Source of the DNA: Ga0077555 sp041397775
Lineage (GTDB): Bacteria > Pseudomonadota > Alphaproteobacteria > Rhizobiales > Hyphomicrobiaceae
Length of the DNA stretch: 64,000 bases
NCBI GenBank assembly: GCA_041397775.1
Contig: JAWKWB010000002.1
Span: 186,001 to 250,000 of the forward strand
Direction of reading: 5' to 3'
In this document: piece after piece, positions 26,750 to 36,008 of the stretch
Layout: each line of letters begins with the position of its first letter
How positions within the stretch are numbered: the first letter of the stretch is position 1
The notes under the pieces: generated by a model
What the model saw: the letters and a program-made list of their open reading frames with translations, nothing else
What the model was told of the DNA's origin: nothing
The model's database searches: none
Translations under genes and position numbers: made by a program

Positions 26750-28003
26750 ATGCCGGGAGCAGCACACCCAGCCAACCCTCCCGACGTCGCCGATGCCGAC
26801 TGGCTGAGGCGGCCTGCGACCCAGGCCGTTTTCGCCGCGCTCGAACGCGCCGGCTTCGAGGGCCGCGCGGTGGGCGGTGTCGTGCGCAACACGCTGATGG
26901 GGCTTCCCGTCACCGATATCGACATCGCCACGCCCGCACGCCCCGACGAGGTGATCGCGGCCGCGACGGCAGCGGGCCTCGCCTCCGTGCCGACCGGCAT
27001 CGAGCATGGCACCGTCACCGTCATCTCGGCACACGAGCCCTACGAGGTGACGACGCTGCGCCACGACGTGGAGACGGACGGGCGGCGCGCCGTCGTCGCC
27101 TTCACCGACGATTGGGCGGCCGATGCCAGCCGCCGCGACTTCACGGTCAACGCCCTTTATTGCGATCGCCATGGCGTCGTGCACGATCCGCTCGGCGGCT
27201 ACCCCGATGTCGCCCGGCGCACCGTTCGCTTCATCGGCGACCCCGACCAGCGCATCGCCGAAGACTACCTGCGTATCCTGCGCTTCTTTCGTTTCCACGC
27301 GGTACTGGGCGAAGGCCCGCTCGACCGGCCCGGCCTCGATGCCTGCGTCAGGGGGCGTGCCGGACTGAAAACGCTGTCTGCCGAACGGGTGCGTGCGGAA
27401 CTGCTCAAGCTGCTGGCCGGACGACGCGCGCTGGAGGCGGTGGACGCGATGACCGGAGTGGCCAGCCTCGCGCTGTTGTTGCACGTCGCGCCACGTCCCG
27501 GCGTCCTGGCACGGCTCGTCCAGGCCGAAGCGTTCGTCGGCGCCGAGCCGGATGCGATCCTGCGCTTGTCGGCGCTGTGCCTCGCCGTTGTCGAGGACGC
27601 ACCCGCGCTGGCGCGGCGCCTCAGGCTGTCGAATGAGGAGCGCGCCGCGCTGACGGTGATCACGGGGCAGCCGGGACCCCTCGCGCAGGCGTGCGACGAC
27701 GCGGCCCGGCGGCGCATGATCTACGCGCGAGGACCGGCCGCATGGCGCCGGTCGGTGCTGGCGGCGCTCGCGTGCATGCCGGATGATCCGGACCTGGCTG
27801 CAGCCTATGCCCTGCCCGACCACTGGCACGTGCCGAAGCTGCCCGTGAAGGGCCTCGACGTTCTGGCGTTGGGCCTGCCGCCCGGTCCTCAAATCGGCGA
27901 TATTCTGGCCGAGGTCGAGCGTTGGTGGCTCGCTCACGACTTTCCACCGGCAGAAGCCGTGCGTGACCGACTTGCCACGGTCGTGGCGGCCCGCAACTCA
28001 TAG
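26750..28003 (+). CDS. cca: CCA tRNA nucleotidyltransferase
   Basis: The 417-residue enzyme carries the class II nucleotidyltransferase head: AVGGVVRNTLMG, the DxD metal motif DIDIATPARPDEV, and ASRRDFTVNALYCDRHG (the RRDFTxN motif), then EDYLRILRFFRFHA. It adds or repairs the 3' CCA end of tRNA in the cytosol. Length fits the alphaproteobacterial type, which lacks an HD domain. The start is at ATG 26750, four bases after the NUDIX stop. Confidence 0.93.
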   Translation: MPGAAHPANPPDVADADWLRRPATQAVFAALERAGFEGRAVGGVVRNTLMGLPVTDIDIATPARPDEVIAAATAAGLASVPTGIEHGTVTVISAHEPYEVTTLRHDVETDGRRAVVAFTDDWAADASRRDFTVNALYCDRHGVVHDPLGGYPDVARRTVRFIGDPDQRIAEDYLRILRFFRFHAVLGEGPLDRPGLDACVRGRAGLKTLSAERVRAELLKLLAGRRALEAVDAMTGVASLALLLHVAPRPGVLARLVQAEAFVGAEPDAILRLSALCLAVVEDAPALARRLRLSNEERAALTVITGQPGPLAQACDDAARRRMIYARGPAAWRRSVLAALACMPDDPDLAAAYALPDHWHVPKLPVKGLDVLALGLPPGPQIGDILAEVERWWLAHDFPPAEAVRDRLATVVAARNS

Positions 28004-28021
28004 CGCGGCCTTCGTTTTTTT
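27988..28021 (+). terminator. Terminator spanning the cca stop
   Basis: GGCCCGC and GCGCGGCC form a stem with one bulge, with the loop covering the TAG stop of cca, followed by TTCG and seven Ts (28015-28021). This resembles a rho-independent terminator for the NUDIX-cca operon. Confidence 0.5.
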
Positions 28022-28066
28022 CCTCCAGCGGGACTCGGGATACCATCGCGAACCCCGGAGGAGACG

Positions 28067-28960
28067 ATGCGTCGCCAGATGATAGCCTTGGTCACGTGTG
28101 CGCTCGCCGCGATCGCCTTTGCGGCGTCGCCGGCCAGTGCGCAGGACTGGCCTCCCTTCGCAGGCCCCGCGAGCCCGGGCCTGGAACACGGACCCATGCG
28201 GCTCGGTCATCGTATGGAGCGATGGCCGTCGCCGCGCGGTCAGGCTACGGCCGCGCGGCGCGACACCGGGCACCGCTGCCAGACGTGGCGGCGCGTGGCG
28301 GGCCGGCTCGGCGAGACGTATGCCGGCTACAAGGTCCGCCAGGATGTCGTGAAGAAGCTTTGTGGCCTCGCGGGGCATGCGCGCACGCGCACATGGGGCT
28401 GGCCGTGGTCGGGCCTGGCGAACGGGCAACTCCTGCCGCCGCGCTCGCATCGCCATTCCGGACAATGGCAGATCCGCTGTGGCCGCGGCGCCTGGCGCCG
28501 CCGTTGCGCAGCGCTCCAGATCGCGCCGGCTGCGCCGGGCCGGTCGCCAAGTCCAGGTGCTCGCGAAGTGGTGACGCATTTCGTGATCGACACGGTGGCG
28601 GGCCGCGAAAGCCTGTTGTGGCGCGTGTTCATCCCCGCCGATGCCGGCCGCGCGCCGGTCCGGGCAGAGCGTGACAGGGGGCGGCTCGCAAAGCCGCGTC
28701 AGGTGCGCTATCGGCTCGGCGACCGCATCGTGTCCTTGGCATTCACGACGTGCGCGAAGGCCGGCTGCGTGGTGGAGAGCGGGCCGCAGCGCTCGGGCGA
28801 CGTGGCGAGCGCATTGTCGGACGGGCGCGCGATCGAACTCGAGGCACGCATGCCCGGCGGCCATGTCGTCATGGTCGATATCCCCGCAGACGGCTTCCGC
28901 GGCGCGCTACACGAACTGATGCGCCTGCGCCGGATCGAGCACGCCGCCACGCAGCGCTGA
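28067..28960 (+). CDS. Secreted IalB-like (invasion-associated locus B) protein
   Basis: The 297-residue product has a Sec signal (MRRQMIALVTCALAAIAFAASPASAQ) and a C-terminal part (residues about 140-290) with the IalB pattern: WQIRCGRGAWRRRCAALQ, LLWRVFIPAD, RYRLGDRIVSLAFTTCAKAGCV and VMVDIPADGFRGALHELMRL. IalB proteins are periplasmic or surface proteins with paired cysteines, named for Bartonella invasion but common in free-living Hyphomicrobiales. The N-terminal 110 residues are unusual: Arg-rich, with no recognised fold and longer than typical IalB (about 170 residues). GGAGGAG precedes the ATG. Function unknown. Confidence 0.7.
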   Translation: MRRQMIALVTCALAAIAFAASPASAQDWPPFAGPASPGLEHGPMRLGHRMERWPSPRGQATAARRDTGHRCQTWRRVAGRLGETYAGYKVRQDVVKKLCGLAGHARTRTWGWPWSGLANGQLLPPRSHRHSGQWQIRCGRGAWRRRCAALQIAPAAPGRSPSPGAREVVTHFVIDTVAGRESLLWRVFIPADAGRAPVRAERDRGRLAKPRQVRYRLGDRIVSLAFTTCAKAGCVVESGPQRSGDVASALSDGRAIELEARMPGGHVVMVDIPADGFRGALHELMRLRRIEHAATQR

Positions 28961-28996
28961 CATCGCGAACTGTGGAACGTGGCCGCCGCCGCAACC

Positions 28997-30289
28997 CTAG
29001 ACCAGGACGGGCGTCGTGGTCTGCGCGCCGACCGAGAAGACGCGGCGATACCGCTCGATCTCGCTCTCCGGGCCCACGGCCTTGGTCGGATTGTCCGACA
29101 ATTTCACTGCCGGCCGGCCGTTCGCCGAGATCACCTTGCACACGATCGAGAACGGATCGAGGCGGCCATCGGGGGCGAGACCGCGGAAATCGTTGGTCAG
29201 CAGCGTTCCCCAGCCGAAGCCGAGCCGGATGCGGCCCGCGAAGTTCGCATGTAGCCGCTCGATGAGGTCGACGTCGAGCCCGTCGGAGAAAATGGCGAGC
29301 TTGGTGCGTGGATCCTGGCCGCGCTGGCGCCACCAGTCGATGGCCATCTCGCCGCCTTCGACGGGATCGCCGCTGTCGACGCGAACGCCCGTCCAATGCG
29401 CCACCCAATCAGGAGCATTGTCGAGAAAGCCCTTGCTGCCGAAGGTGTCGGGCAGGATGACCCGCAGATTGCCGTCGTAGTCCTGCTGCCAGTCGGCGAG
29501 CACCTTGTAGGGCGCCTCGGCCAGCTTGGCGTCGCTGTCGGCAAGTGCTGCATAGACCATCGGCAGCTCGTGGGCGTTGGTGCCCACGGCCTCCACCTCG
29601 CGGCGCATGGCGATCAGGCAGTTCGAGGTGCCCAGAAACCGGCCGCCCAGCCCTTCCTGCATCGCCTGCACGCACCAGTCCTGCCAGAGAAAACCGTGTC
29701 TGCGGCGCGTGCCGAAGTCGGCGATACGCAGGTCTTCGAGCTTGCGCAGCCGCTGCAGTTTCTCCCAGACGCGCGTCATGGCGCGCGCATAGAGCACCTG
29801 CAGCTCGAATTTGCCCATGCCCGTCGTCACGGCGCGCGAATGCAGCTCCATGATGACGGCGAGCGCTGGGATCTCCCACATCGTGGTCTCGATCCACGGG
29901 CCTTCGAACGTCAGCTCGTACTGGTCGCCGCAGACTTCCAGGTGGTAGGCGGGAAACCGGAAGCCCTCCAGCCACGCGATGAAATCCGGCGAGAACATCT
30001 GCCGCTTGCCGTAGAACATGTTGCCGCGCAGCCAGGTGGATTCCCCGCGCGACAGCGACAGTGAGCGGATGTGATCGAGCTGCTCCTTGAGCGCGCCCTG
30101 GTCGATGATGCGAGCCAACGGGATCGTGCGCGTGCGGTTGATGATCCCGAACGTCACCTGCGCGTCGCGATGACGCCGGTAGATCGTCTGCGCCATCAGC
30201 AGCTTGTAGAAGTCGGTGTCGAGGACCGACCGCACGATGGGATCGATCTTGAAGCTGTGATTGTAGACGCGGGTGGCAATGTCGGTCAT
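28997..30289 (-). CDS. pncB: Nicotinate phosphoribosyltransferase
   Basis: The 430-residue enzyme matches PncB: VLDTDFYKLLMAQTIYRRH at the start, IADFGTRRRHGF, the phospho-acceptor His region in VGTNAHELPMVY, and GFGWGTLLTNDFRG near the end. It joins nicotinate and PRPP to give nicotinate mononucleotide in NAD salvage, in the cytosol, using ATP. The start ATG 30289 is set by similarity; the frame reads open well upstream. It diverges from the amidase, across a 120-base gap that holds an inverted repeat. Confidence 0.95.
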   Translation of the reverse strand: MTDIATRVYNHSFKIDPIVRSVLDTDFYKLLMAQTIYRRHRDAQVTFGIINRTRTIPLARIIDQGALKEQLDHIRSLSLSRGESTWLRGNMFYGKRQMFSPDFIAWLEGFRFPAYHLEVCGDQYELTFEGPWIETTMWEIPALAVIMELHSRAVTTGMGKFELQVLYARAMTRVWEKLQRLRKLEDLRIADFGTRRRHGFLWQDWCVQAMQEGLGGRFLGTSNCLIAMRREVEAVGTNAHELPMVYAALADSDAKLAEAPYKVLADWQQDYDGNLRVILPDTFGSKGFLDNAPDWVAHWTGVRVDSGDPVEGGEMAIDWWRQRGQDPRTKLAIFSDGLDVDLIERLHANFAGRIRLGFGWGTLLTNDFRGLAPDGRLDPFSIVCKVISANGRPAVKLSDNPTKAVGPESEIERYRRVFSVGAQTTTPVLV

Positions 30290-30341
30290 CGCAGGGTGGG
30301 ATCCGGTCCGTCGTGGTGTTGGATTTCTTTTTTCGGGCGGT

Positions 30342-30373
30342 AGTTTGCGCCATTGCCCGGCCTGACGCAAACT
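30342..30373. promoter_or_regulatory. Inverted repeat, possible operator between pncB and the amidase gene
   Basis: AGTTTGCG (30342-30349) and CGCAAACT (30366-30373) are perfect 8-base inverted copies with 16 bases between. They lie in the divergent pncB/amidase gap where a dimeric regulator would bind. A second TTTGCG palindrome lies at 62974. No regulator gene is adjacent. Confidence 0.33.
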
Positions 30374-30409
30374 GTCGTGCAACTGGCTCTCACCCCTGGG
30401 GGATGGATC

Positions 30410-31768
30410 ATGACGTCGACGCAGGAAGGTCGAGGCAGCGCCCGCTCTGCCGTGGAAGCGGCGCTGGCCGCCATCGAAACGTGGCAGCCCCTCACGAACG
30501 GCATGGTGACGGTGACGGCGGATGCCGCCCGCCGCGAGGCCGACGCCGCCGACGCTGCCACGCGCGACGGCCGCTGGCTGGGGCTCCTGCATGGCCTCAC
30601 GATGGCGATCAAGGACAACATCGATACCGCCGGCATCCGCACGACGGCGGGCTCGCTGTTCTTCAAGGACAATGTGCCCAACCACGACGCACCGGTTGTG
30701 GAGCGCCTGCGGCGCGCGGGCGCGGTCGTGGTGGGCAAATGCACGATGCACGAGCTCGCCTTCGGCATCCGTTCCTACAACCCGGTGACGGGCCCGTCCC
30801 GCAATCCCTACGATCCCACGCGCGTGCCCGGCGGCTCGTCCGGCGGCTCGGGCATCGCCGTTGCCACGGGCATGGCCGAAGCCGCACTGGGAACGGACAC
30901 GGGCGGCTCGATCCGCCTGCCAGCCGCCATCAACGGCATCACGGGCTTGCGGCCGACATCCGGCCGGGTCCCGAGCCGTGGCTGCGTACCCGTGAGCCTG
31001 TCTCATGACACCATCGGGCCGATGGCCCGTACCGCGCTCGACTGCGCACGCATCTTCGCGGTGATCACCGGGCCCGACGCCGACGACCCCATGAGCGTGG
31101 CCCATCCGCTCGAGAACTTCCTGCCGGGCCTGGACGCCGGGATCGCAGGTGTGCGCATCGGCGTGCCGCGCAATCACTACCTGGAGGGATGCTCGGCGGA
31201 GGCGGCCGAGGCCTACCACCGCGCGATCAAGGTCCTGGAAGGGCTCGGCGCCCGCATCGTCGAGGTCGCCGTCCCCGGTGTGGAAAGCATCCAGGAGCAG
31301 GCGTCCGTCATGATCTTTTCGGATGCCGCAGCCTTCCACGCCGAGCGCATGCAGGACGAGACGCGCTGGGGCCCGATGACGCTCGAGCGGTTACGCGCGG
31401 GGCTTCGCTATACGGGCCGCGATTACGCCGGCGCCATGCGGGCGAAGGAAGTGTGGAAGCACACGCTGGCGCGCGTCTTCGATCAGGTCGACATCCTGGC
31501 CTCGCCCACCATCGTCGACGAGCCGCCGCTCGTGGACGACAGCCGGCCTCTGCTGCAGGCGACCGCCTCCGTGACGACGACGACCTATTGCGGCGCCTTC
31601 GGGCATTTGCCGGGCCTGTCGGTCCCCAACGGCAGGTCGCGCAACGGGCTGCCGTTGGGGCTGCAACTCGAAGGCCGCTGGTGGTCCGAGCCATTGCTGC
31701 TGCGCGCCGGCCATGCCTTCCAGCAGGCCACCGACTGGCACATGATGCGCCCGAAGCCGAAGGGCTGA
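30410..31768 (+). CDS. Amidase-signature family hydrolase
   Basis: The 452-residue protein has the amidase-signature core: the catalytic Lys in TMAIKDNIDTAG, the Ser pair in GGSSGGSGIAVATG, and the nucleophile Ser in LGTDTGGSIRLPA. GatA, AtzF-type allophanate hydrolase, and many amide hydrolases share it; substrate cannot be assigned. ATG 30410 follows GGGGGATGGATC; an ATG-like GTG/ATG at 30353 gives 19 more residues without a good site. The LysE gene starts four bases after its stop. Confidence 0.88.
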   Translation: MTSTQEGRGSARSAVEAALAAIETWQPLTNGMVTVTADAARREADAADAATRDGRWLGLLHGLTMAIKDNIDTAGIRTTAGSLFFKDNVPNHDAPVVERLRRAGAVVVGKCTMHELAFGIRSYNPVTGPSRNPYDPTRVPGGSSGGSGIAVATGMAEAALGTDTGGSIRLPAAINGITGLRPTSGRVPSRGCVPVSLSHDTIGPMARTALDCARIFAVITGPDADDPMSVAHPLENFLPGLDAGIAGVRIGVPRNHYLEGCSAEAAEAYHRAIKVLEGLGARIVEVAVPGVESIQEQASVMIFSDAAAFHAERMQDETRWGPMTLERLRAGLRYTGRDYAGAMRAKEVWKHTLARVFDQVDILASPTIVDEPPLVDDSRPLLQATASVTTTTYCGAFGHLPGLSVPNGRSRNGLPLGLQLEGRWWSEPLLLRAGHAFQQATDWHMMRPKPKG

Positions 31769-31772
31769 TGCC

Positions 31773-32417
31773 ATGATCGACTGGCACGTCCTGGGTGCCT
31801 TCACGCTGCTGTGGCTGGTGATCGTGCCGACGCCCGGAGCGAACTCGCTGATGGTCACGCACGTGGCATTGACGCGCGGCTGGCGGCACGTTGCTGCGGC
31901 CATCGGCGGCAACATGGTTGGCATCGTCCTCCTGGGCTCCCTGGCGCTCGCGGGCATGGCCGTGGTGTTGCAGGCCTTTCCCTGGATGCGCCTCGCCATC
32001 CATGTCGCCGGCGGTGCCTACCTCGTCTATTTCGGGGGACGGCTCTTGCGGCGGGGCCTGACGCCCGCTGCACCAGCGGCGCCGGGCATATCCACAGCAG
32101 ACGCAGGCGCGACACTGGCGCGAACCTTCGTCATGGGGCTGGCGACACAACTCGCCAATGCACAGGCCATCGTCTTCATCACCAGTATTTTCGCGGCCTC
32201 CGGTGTGCTCACGGCGTCCGTGGCGACCGGTGTCGCCTGCGTGGGCGCCATGATCGTGGCGAATGCCAGCTATCTCGCCCTGCTCGGGGCCTTGTTCCAG
32301 TTGCCCACGCCGCGCCGTTTCTATCTCGCCTTCCGCCATCGCATCGAAACGGCGATGGGCGGCCTGTTCGTCGCGTTCGGCCTGCGCCTCGTGTTCGAGG
32401 AATTGTCGGGCCGTTGA
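31773..32417 (+). CDS. LysE/RhtB-family amino-acid exporter
   Basis: The 214-residue protein has six hydrophobic stretches and the LysE N-terminal helix PTPGANSLMVTHVALTRGW. LysE/RhtB family members export amino acids such as lysine, threonine or homoserine across the inner membrane. It follows the amidase by four bases, so the two may form a unit in which the amidase product is exported; that is inference. A second LysE-family gene is at 43688. Confidence 0.85.
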   Translation: MIDWHVLGAFTLLWLVIVPTPGANSLMVTHVALTRGWRHVAAAIGGNMVGIVLLGSLALAGMAVVLQAFPWMRLAIHVAGGAYLVYFGGRLLRRGLTPAAPAAPGISTADAGATLARTFVMGLATQLANAQAIVFITSIFAASGVLTASVATGVACVGAMIVANASYLALLGALFQLPTPRRFYLAFRHRIETAMGGLFVAFGLRLVFEELSGR

Positions 32418-32520
32418 GCAATGCCGGCAAGGTGGCCGCAACCCTGCGCCATGGCGGCACCTTGCACTTCACGGCCCGTCCGGGTAGACGGCGCAGCAAA
32501 GTTCGGCCCGGGAGGCAGTG

Positions 32521-33729
32521 ATGGATCTTGGCAAGCTCAAGGCGATTGCATCGGCGGATGTGACGGGAAAGCGCGTGCTGGTGCGCGCCGATCTCAACGT
32601 GCCCGTCAAGGACGGCAAGGTGACCGATGCGACGCGCCTGGAGCGCCTCGTGCCGGGCCTGAAGGATCTGGCGGCGCGTGGCGCCAAGGTGATCGTGCTC
32701 TCCCATTTCGGGCGCCCGAAGGGCGGGCCGGACAAGGAGAACTCGCTGGCGCCGGTGGCGGCGGTGCTCGCGTCCCTGATCGGGCGTGCCGTGCCGATCG
32801 CGCCCGATTGCGTCGGGCCTGCCGCCGAGGCGGCCGTCGCAGCCATGGCGAACGGCGATATCCTCGTCCTCGAGAACACCCGCTTCCACAAGGGCGAGGA
32901 GAAGAACGACCCCGCGTTGGCCAAGGCACTGGCCAGTCTGGGCGACCTCTACGTCAACGACGCCTTTTCCGCAGCCCATCGTGCGCATGCCTCCACGGCC
33001 GGCCTGGCGGGCCATCTCCCGGCCTACGCCGGTCCGTTGATGATGGAAGAGATCAACGCGCTGCGCGCCGCGCTGGAGGTGCCCAAGCGCCCGACCGCCG
33101 CCGTCGTGGGCGGCGCCAAGGTGTCCACCAAGATCCCCGTCCTCGAAAACCTGATGGCCAAGGTCGACAAGCTGATCATCGGCGGTGGCATGGCCAATAC
33201 CTTCCTGCAGGCGCAGGGCATCGCAGTCGGCAAGTCGCTGGCCGAGCCCGATTTTGCCGGCACCGCGCGCGAGATCATGGCGGCGGCCAAGGCCAAGGGC
33301 TGCGAGATCGTGTTGCCGGTGGATGGCGTCGTCGCGCGCGAATTCAAGGCGGGCGCGGCCAGCGAGGTGGTGGGCGTCGATGCCGTCCCCGCCGATGCCA
33401 TGATCCTCGACGTCGGCCCGAAGTCGGTCGCGCACCTCATTTCCGTGCTGGAGGGCTGCCAGACGCTGTTGTGGAACGGGCCGCTCGGCGCCTTCGAGAT
33501 CGCACCGTTCGGCGAGGGGACGTTCGCCCTGGCGCGCCGGGCCGCCGAGCTGACGACGGCGGGCAAGCTCGTCTCTGTGGCAGGCGGCGGCGATACCGTG
33601 GCCGCGCTCAATGCGGCGGGCGTCACCGACAGCTTCACCTACGTTTCCACGGCCGGCGGGGCATTCCTCGAATGGCTGGAAGGCCGCGAACTGCCGGGCA
33701 TCGCCGCGCTGGTCAAGGCAGGTGGCTGA
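32521..33729 (+). CDS. pgk: Phosphoglycerate kinase
   Basis: A 402-residue phosphoglycerate kinase of normal length. The block KRVLVRADLNVPVKDGKVTDATRLERLVPGL, HFGRPKGGPDKENSLAPVA and the C-terminal VAGGGDTVAALNAAGVTDSFTYVSTAGGAFLEWLEG contain the substrate and nucleotide motifs. It makes ATP from 1,3-bisphosphoglycerate in glycolysis and the reverse in gluconeogenesis. ATG 32521 follows a GGGAGG site; a GTG one codon earlier is less likely. It is coupled to the gph gene. Confidence 0.95.
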   Translation: MDLGKLKAIASADVTGKRVLVRADLNVPVKDGKVTDATRLERLVPGLKDLAARGAKVIVLSHFGRPKGGPDKENSLAPVAAVLASLIGRAVPIAPDCVGPAAEAAVAAMANGDILVLENTRFHKGEEKNDPALAKALASLGDLYVNDAFSAAHRAHASTAGLAGHLPAYAGPLMMEEINALRAALEVPKRPTAAVVGGAKVSTKIPVLENLMAKVDKLIIGGGMANTFLQAQGIAVGKSLAEPDFAGTAREIMAAAKAKGCEIVLPVDGVVAREFKAGAASEVVGVDAVPADAMILDVGPKSVAHLISVLEGCQTLLWNGPLGAFEIAPFGEGTFALARRAAELTTAGKLVSVAGGGDTVAALNAAGVTDSFTYVSTAGGAFLEWLEGRELPGIAALVKAGG

Positions 33730-33730
33730 G

Positions 33731-34417
33731 ATGGCGCTTGCAAATGCGGGTTGGCCGCGTGTCGTCGTGTTCGATCTCGACGGCACGCTGGTGGATAGCG
33801 CGGCCGATATCGCGGCGTCCTTGAGTGCGGGCTTTGCGCCCCTGGGCGTCGGCCCGTTCGATGCGCGAACGGCACAGGGCTTCATTGGCGGCGGCGCCAT
33901 GGTCGCCATCGAGCGGGCTGCGCGCGCGACCGGTACGGTCGTCGACGATGCCGCCAAGACGGCCATCTACAACCGCTTCATGGAGACCTATGCGGTCGTC
34001 TCCGCGCACGGCGAGGGCCTCTTCCCCGGGGCGCACGAGATCCTCACGCTCCTCAAGTCCGAAAAACGCTATCTCGCCTTGTGCACCAACAAAGCGCAGC
34101 CGATCGCCGAGATCGCCCTGAAGGCGCTCGGCATCATGCACTACTTCGATACGGTGATCGGAGCTGCCGAGCCGCAGCAGCGCAAGCCGCATCCCGAGCC
34201 GCTGCTGCGCGCCATCGCTCCGTCGGGGCTGGGCGTGGCCGAGGCCATCATGATCGGCGACAGCCCGGCCGACATCGGCGCGGCGAAGGCGGCAGGCTGC
34301 CGGTCGATCGCGGTCAGCTACGGCTACACGCCCATCCCGCCGCGGGAACTCGGCGCCGATGCGGTCGTCGACCGGCTCATGGAGATCCCCGAAGTGCTCG
34401 CGCGTCTTGCCCGTTAG
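33731..34417 (+). CDS. gph: HAD phosphatase, phosphoglycolate phosphatase type
   Basis: The 228-residue HAD hydrolase begins after pgk by one base. Its motif I is VVFDLDGTLVDSAADI, motif II LALCTNKAQ, Lys in QRKPHPEPL and motif IV IGDSPADIGAAKAAGC. The order matches phosphoglycolate phosphatase (Gph), which removes 2-phosphoglycolate, but related HADs for other sugar phosphates have the same pattern. It would be cotranslated with pgk, linking glycolate salvage to lower glycolysis. Confidence 0.82.
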   Translation: MALANAGWPRVVVFDLDGTLVDSAADIAASLSAGFAPLGVGPFDARTAQGFIGGGAMVAIERAARATGTVVDDAAKTAIYNRFMETYAVVSAHGEGLFPGAHEILTLLKSEKRYLALCTNKAQPIAEIALKALGIMHYFDTVIGAAEPQQRKPHPEPLLRAIAPSGLGVAEAIMIGDSPADIGAAKAAGCRSIAVSYGYTPIPPRELGADAVVDRLMEIPEVLARLAR

Positions 34418-34465
34418 GCAGGAAGCGGGCCTAATGGCCGGGCGGGCGCATGAGCGCGGGGAGCG

Positions 34466-35368
34466 ATGCGAGCGGGCGAGAGGATGAGGCGCAAAGGCAA
34501 ACGGAGCACGGGTTGGCTCGCTCGGGCGTTGTCGGTGCTCGTCTGCCTTCTGGCGGCGGGAAGCTGGGCGTCGGCTGAAGAGAGCGCCAAGCCGACCGAG
34601 CCGCCTGCGTCCAGCCCCGAGGATATCGCGCGGGGCCTGGCCCAGTTCCGCAAGATGTTGACGGAGGATCCCTGGAGCAATCCGGCATTCCTCGATGCCG
34701 ATCGCGGCGAAGCCATCTGGAAGGAGAAGCGGGGGCCGCGCAAGCAATCGCTCGAGACTTGCGATTTGGGGCTCGGCCCGGGCGTCGTGGACGGTGCCTA
34801 TGCCGAGTTGCCACGCTATTTTCCCGACGCCCGGCGCGTCATGGACGTCGAAAGCCGCATCCTCTGGTGCATGCAACGCATCCAGGGCTTCAACGCCGCG
34901 AAATTCCTGAAATCGCCGCATCCCGCCAGCGGCCAACCCGTCGGTGAAATCGGAGCCGTCGCCACGTGGGTCGCCTCGCGCTCGGACAAGAAATCCATGA
35001 TGCCGCGCATGGCCCACCCCAAGGAATGGGAGGCCGTCGCCCTGGGCGAAGCCCTGTTCAACCGGCGCCAGGGACCGTTCGATTTCTCCTGCGCCTCCTG
35101 CCACGGCGAGAAGGGCAAGCGCATCCGCCTGCAGAGCCTGGCGCAATTGTCGAACCCGGTCGAGGCGCGCAAGGTCTTGGGCGAATGGCCAGCCTACCGC
35201 GTCTCCACGGCCCACGTCATGACCCTGCAGCATCGCTTGCTGGACTGCTACTGGCAGATGCGCCTGCCGCCCCTGCGCTTCGGTTCGGAAACGAGCGTCG
35301 CGCTCATCGCCTACCTGAAACACGTCGCGCAGGGAGCCGAGATCAAGGCCCCCGGCCTGAAGCGCTGA
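34466..35368 (+). CDS. soxA: Sulfur oxidation cytochrome SoxA
   Basis: This 300-residue secreted protein (signal peptide about residues 1-37) is the diheme-type SoxA with only one CxxCH heme motif, CASCH at residues 209-213. The first-heme region has cysteines 99 and 135 without a CxxCH, as in SoxA forms that have lost that heme and keep a disulfide. Cys261 in LLDCYWQMR is the candidate persulfide/heme ligand. SoxA pairs with SoxX in the periplasm to attach thiosulfate to SoxY. GGGGAG lies before ATG 34466. soxX follows 10 bases after the stop. Confidence 0.92.
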   Translation: MRAGERMRRKGKRSTGWLARALSVLVCLLAAGSWASAEESAKPTEPPASSPEDIARGLAQFRKMLTEDPWSNPAFLDADRGEAIWKEKRGPRKQSLETCDLGLGPGVVDGAYAELPRYFPDARRVMDVESRILWCMQRIQGFNAAKFLKSPHPASGQPVGEIGAVATWVASRSDKKSMMPRMAHPKEWEAVALGEALFNRRQGPFDFSCASCHGEKGKRIRLQSLAQLSNPVEARKVLGEWPAYRVSTAHVMTLQHRLLDCYWQMRLPPLRFGSETSVALIAYLKHVAQGAEIKAPGLKR

Positions 35369-35378
35369 GAGGAGGCAC

Positions 35379-36008
35379 GTGGTGATCGAACGACTGGCCG
35401 TGCTCGCCCTGCTTCTCGCTGCCGCTACCGCATCGGCCTGGGGACAGACCGTCGGGGTGCAACCGGCCGAGCGCGCACGTATCGATCGTGCCCTGCGCGC
35501 GGCATTTCCCACCGCCAGTGCCGCATGGCTGAAGCGCCTCGTACCCGACGAGACGCTGCGCACCTGCTCGACCTACCACAACGCCCCGCCCAAGGACGTC
35601 GGCGAGGCCATCATGAAGCGCGAGCGCGCGACCATAAAATACCCGCCGGACGGCAAGCTGGTCGGTGACTGGCGCCGTGGCGAGAAGCTCGCCCAGTCCG
35701 GCTACGGCATGCGCTTCACGGACTACCCGCCGAAGCGCGAGAACGGCGGCAACTGCTACGCCTGCCATCAGATTTCGCCTCGGGAGGAAAGCTACGGCAG
35801 CATCGGCGTCAAGCTCCTGAAGTACGGAAAAGGCCACAATTTCGGCGCAAGCGAGACAAAGACTGTCTACGACAAGCTGTATAACAGTCACGCGACCGTG
35901 CCGTGCTCTCGGATGCCCCGCTTCGGCGCCAACGGCATTCTGACGATCGACCAGATCAAGGATCTGGTCGCGCTGTTGATGGATCCGGAAAGCCCGGTGA
36001 ACAAGTGA
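35379..36008 (+). CDS. soxX: Sulfur oxidation cytochrome SoxX
   Basis: The 209-residue secreted monoheme cytochrome has CYACH at residues 126-130 and a Met axial-ligand region in PCSRMPRFGANG near 175-185. A signal peptide (VIERLAVLALLLAAATASAWG) is present. SoxX forms the SoxAX complex with the product of the previous gene. GTG 35379 has AGAGGAGG upstream; a second GTG is one codon later. Its stop overlaps the soxB start. Confidence 0.92.
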   Translation: MVIERLAVLALLLAAATASAWGQTVGVQPAERARIDRALRAAFPTASAAWLKRLVPDETLRTCSTYHNAPPKDVGEAIMKRERATIKYPPDGKLVGDWRRGEKLAQSGYGMRFTDYPPKRENGGNCYACHQISPREESYGSIGVKLLKYGKGHNFGASETKTVYDKLYNSHATVPCSRMPRFGANGILTIDQIKDLVALLMDPESPVNK

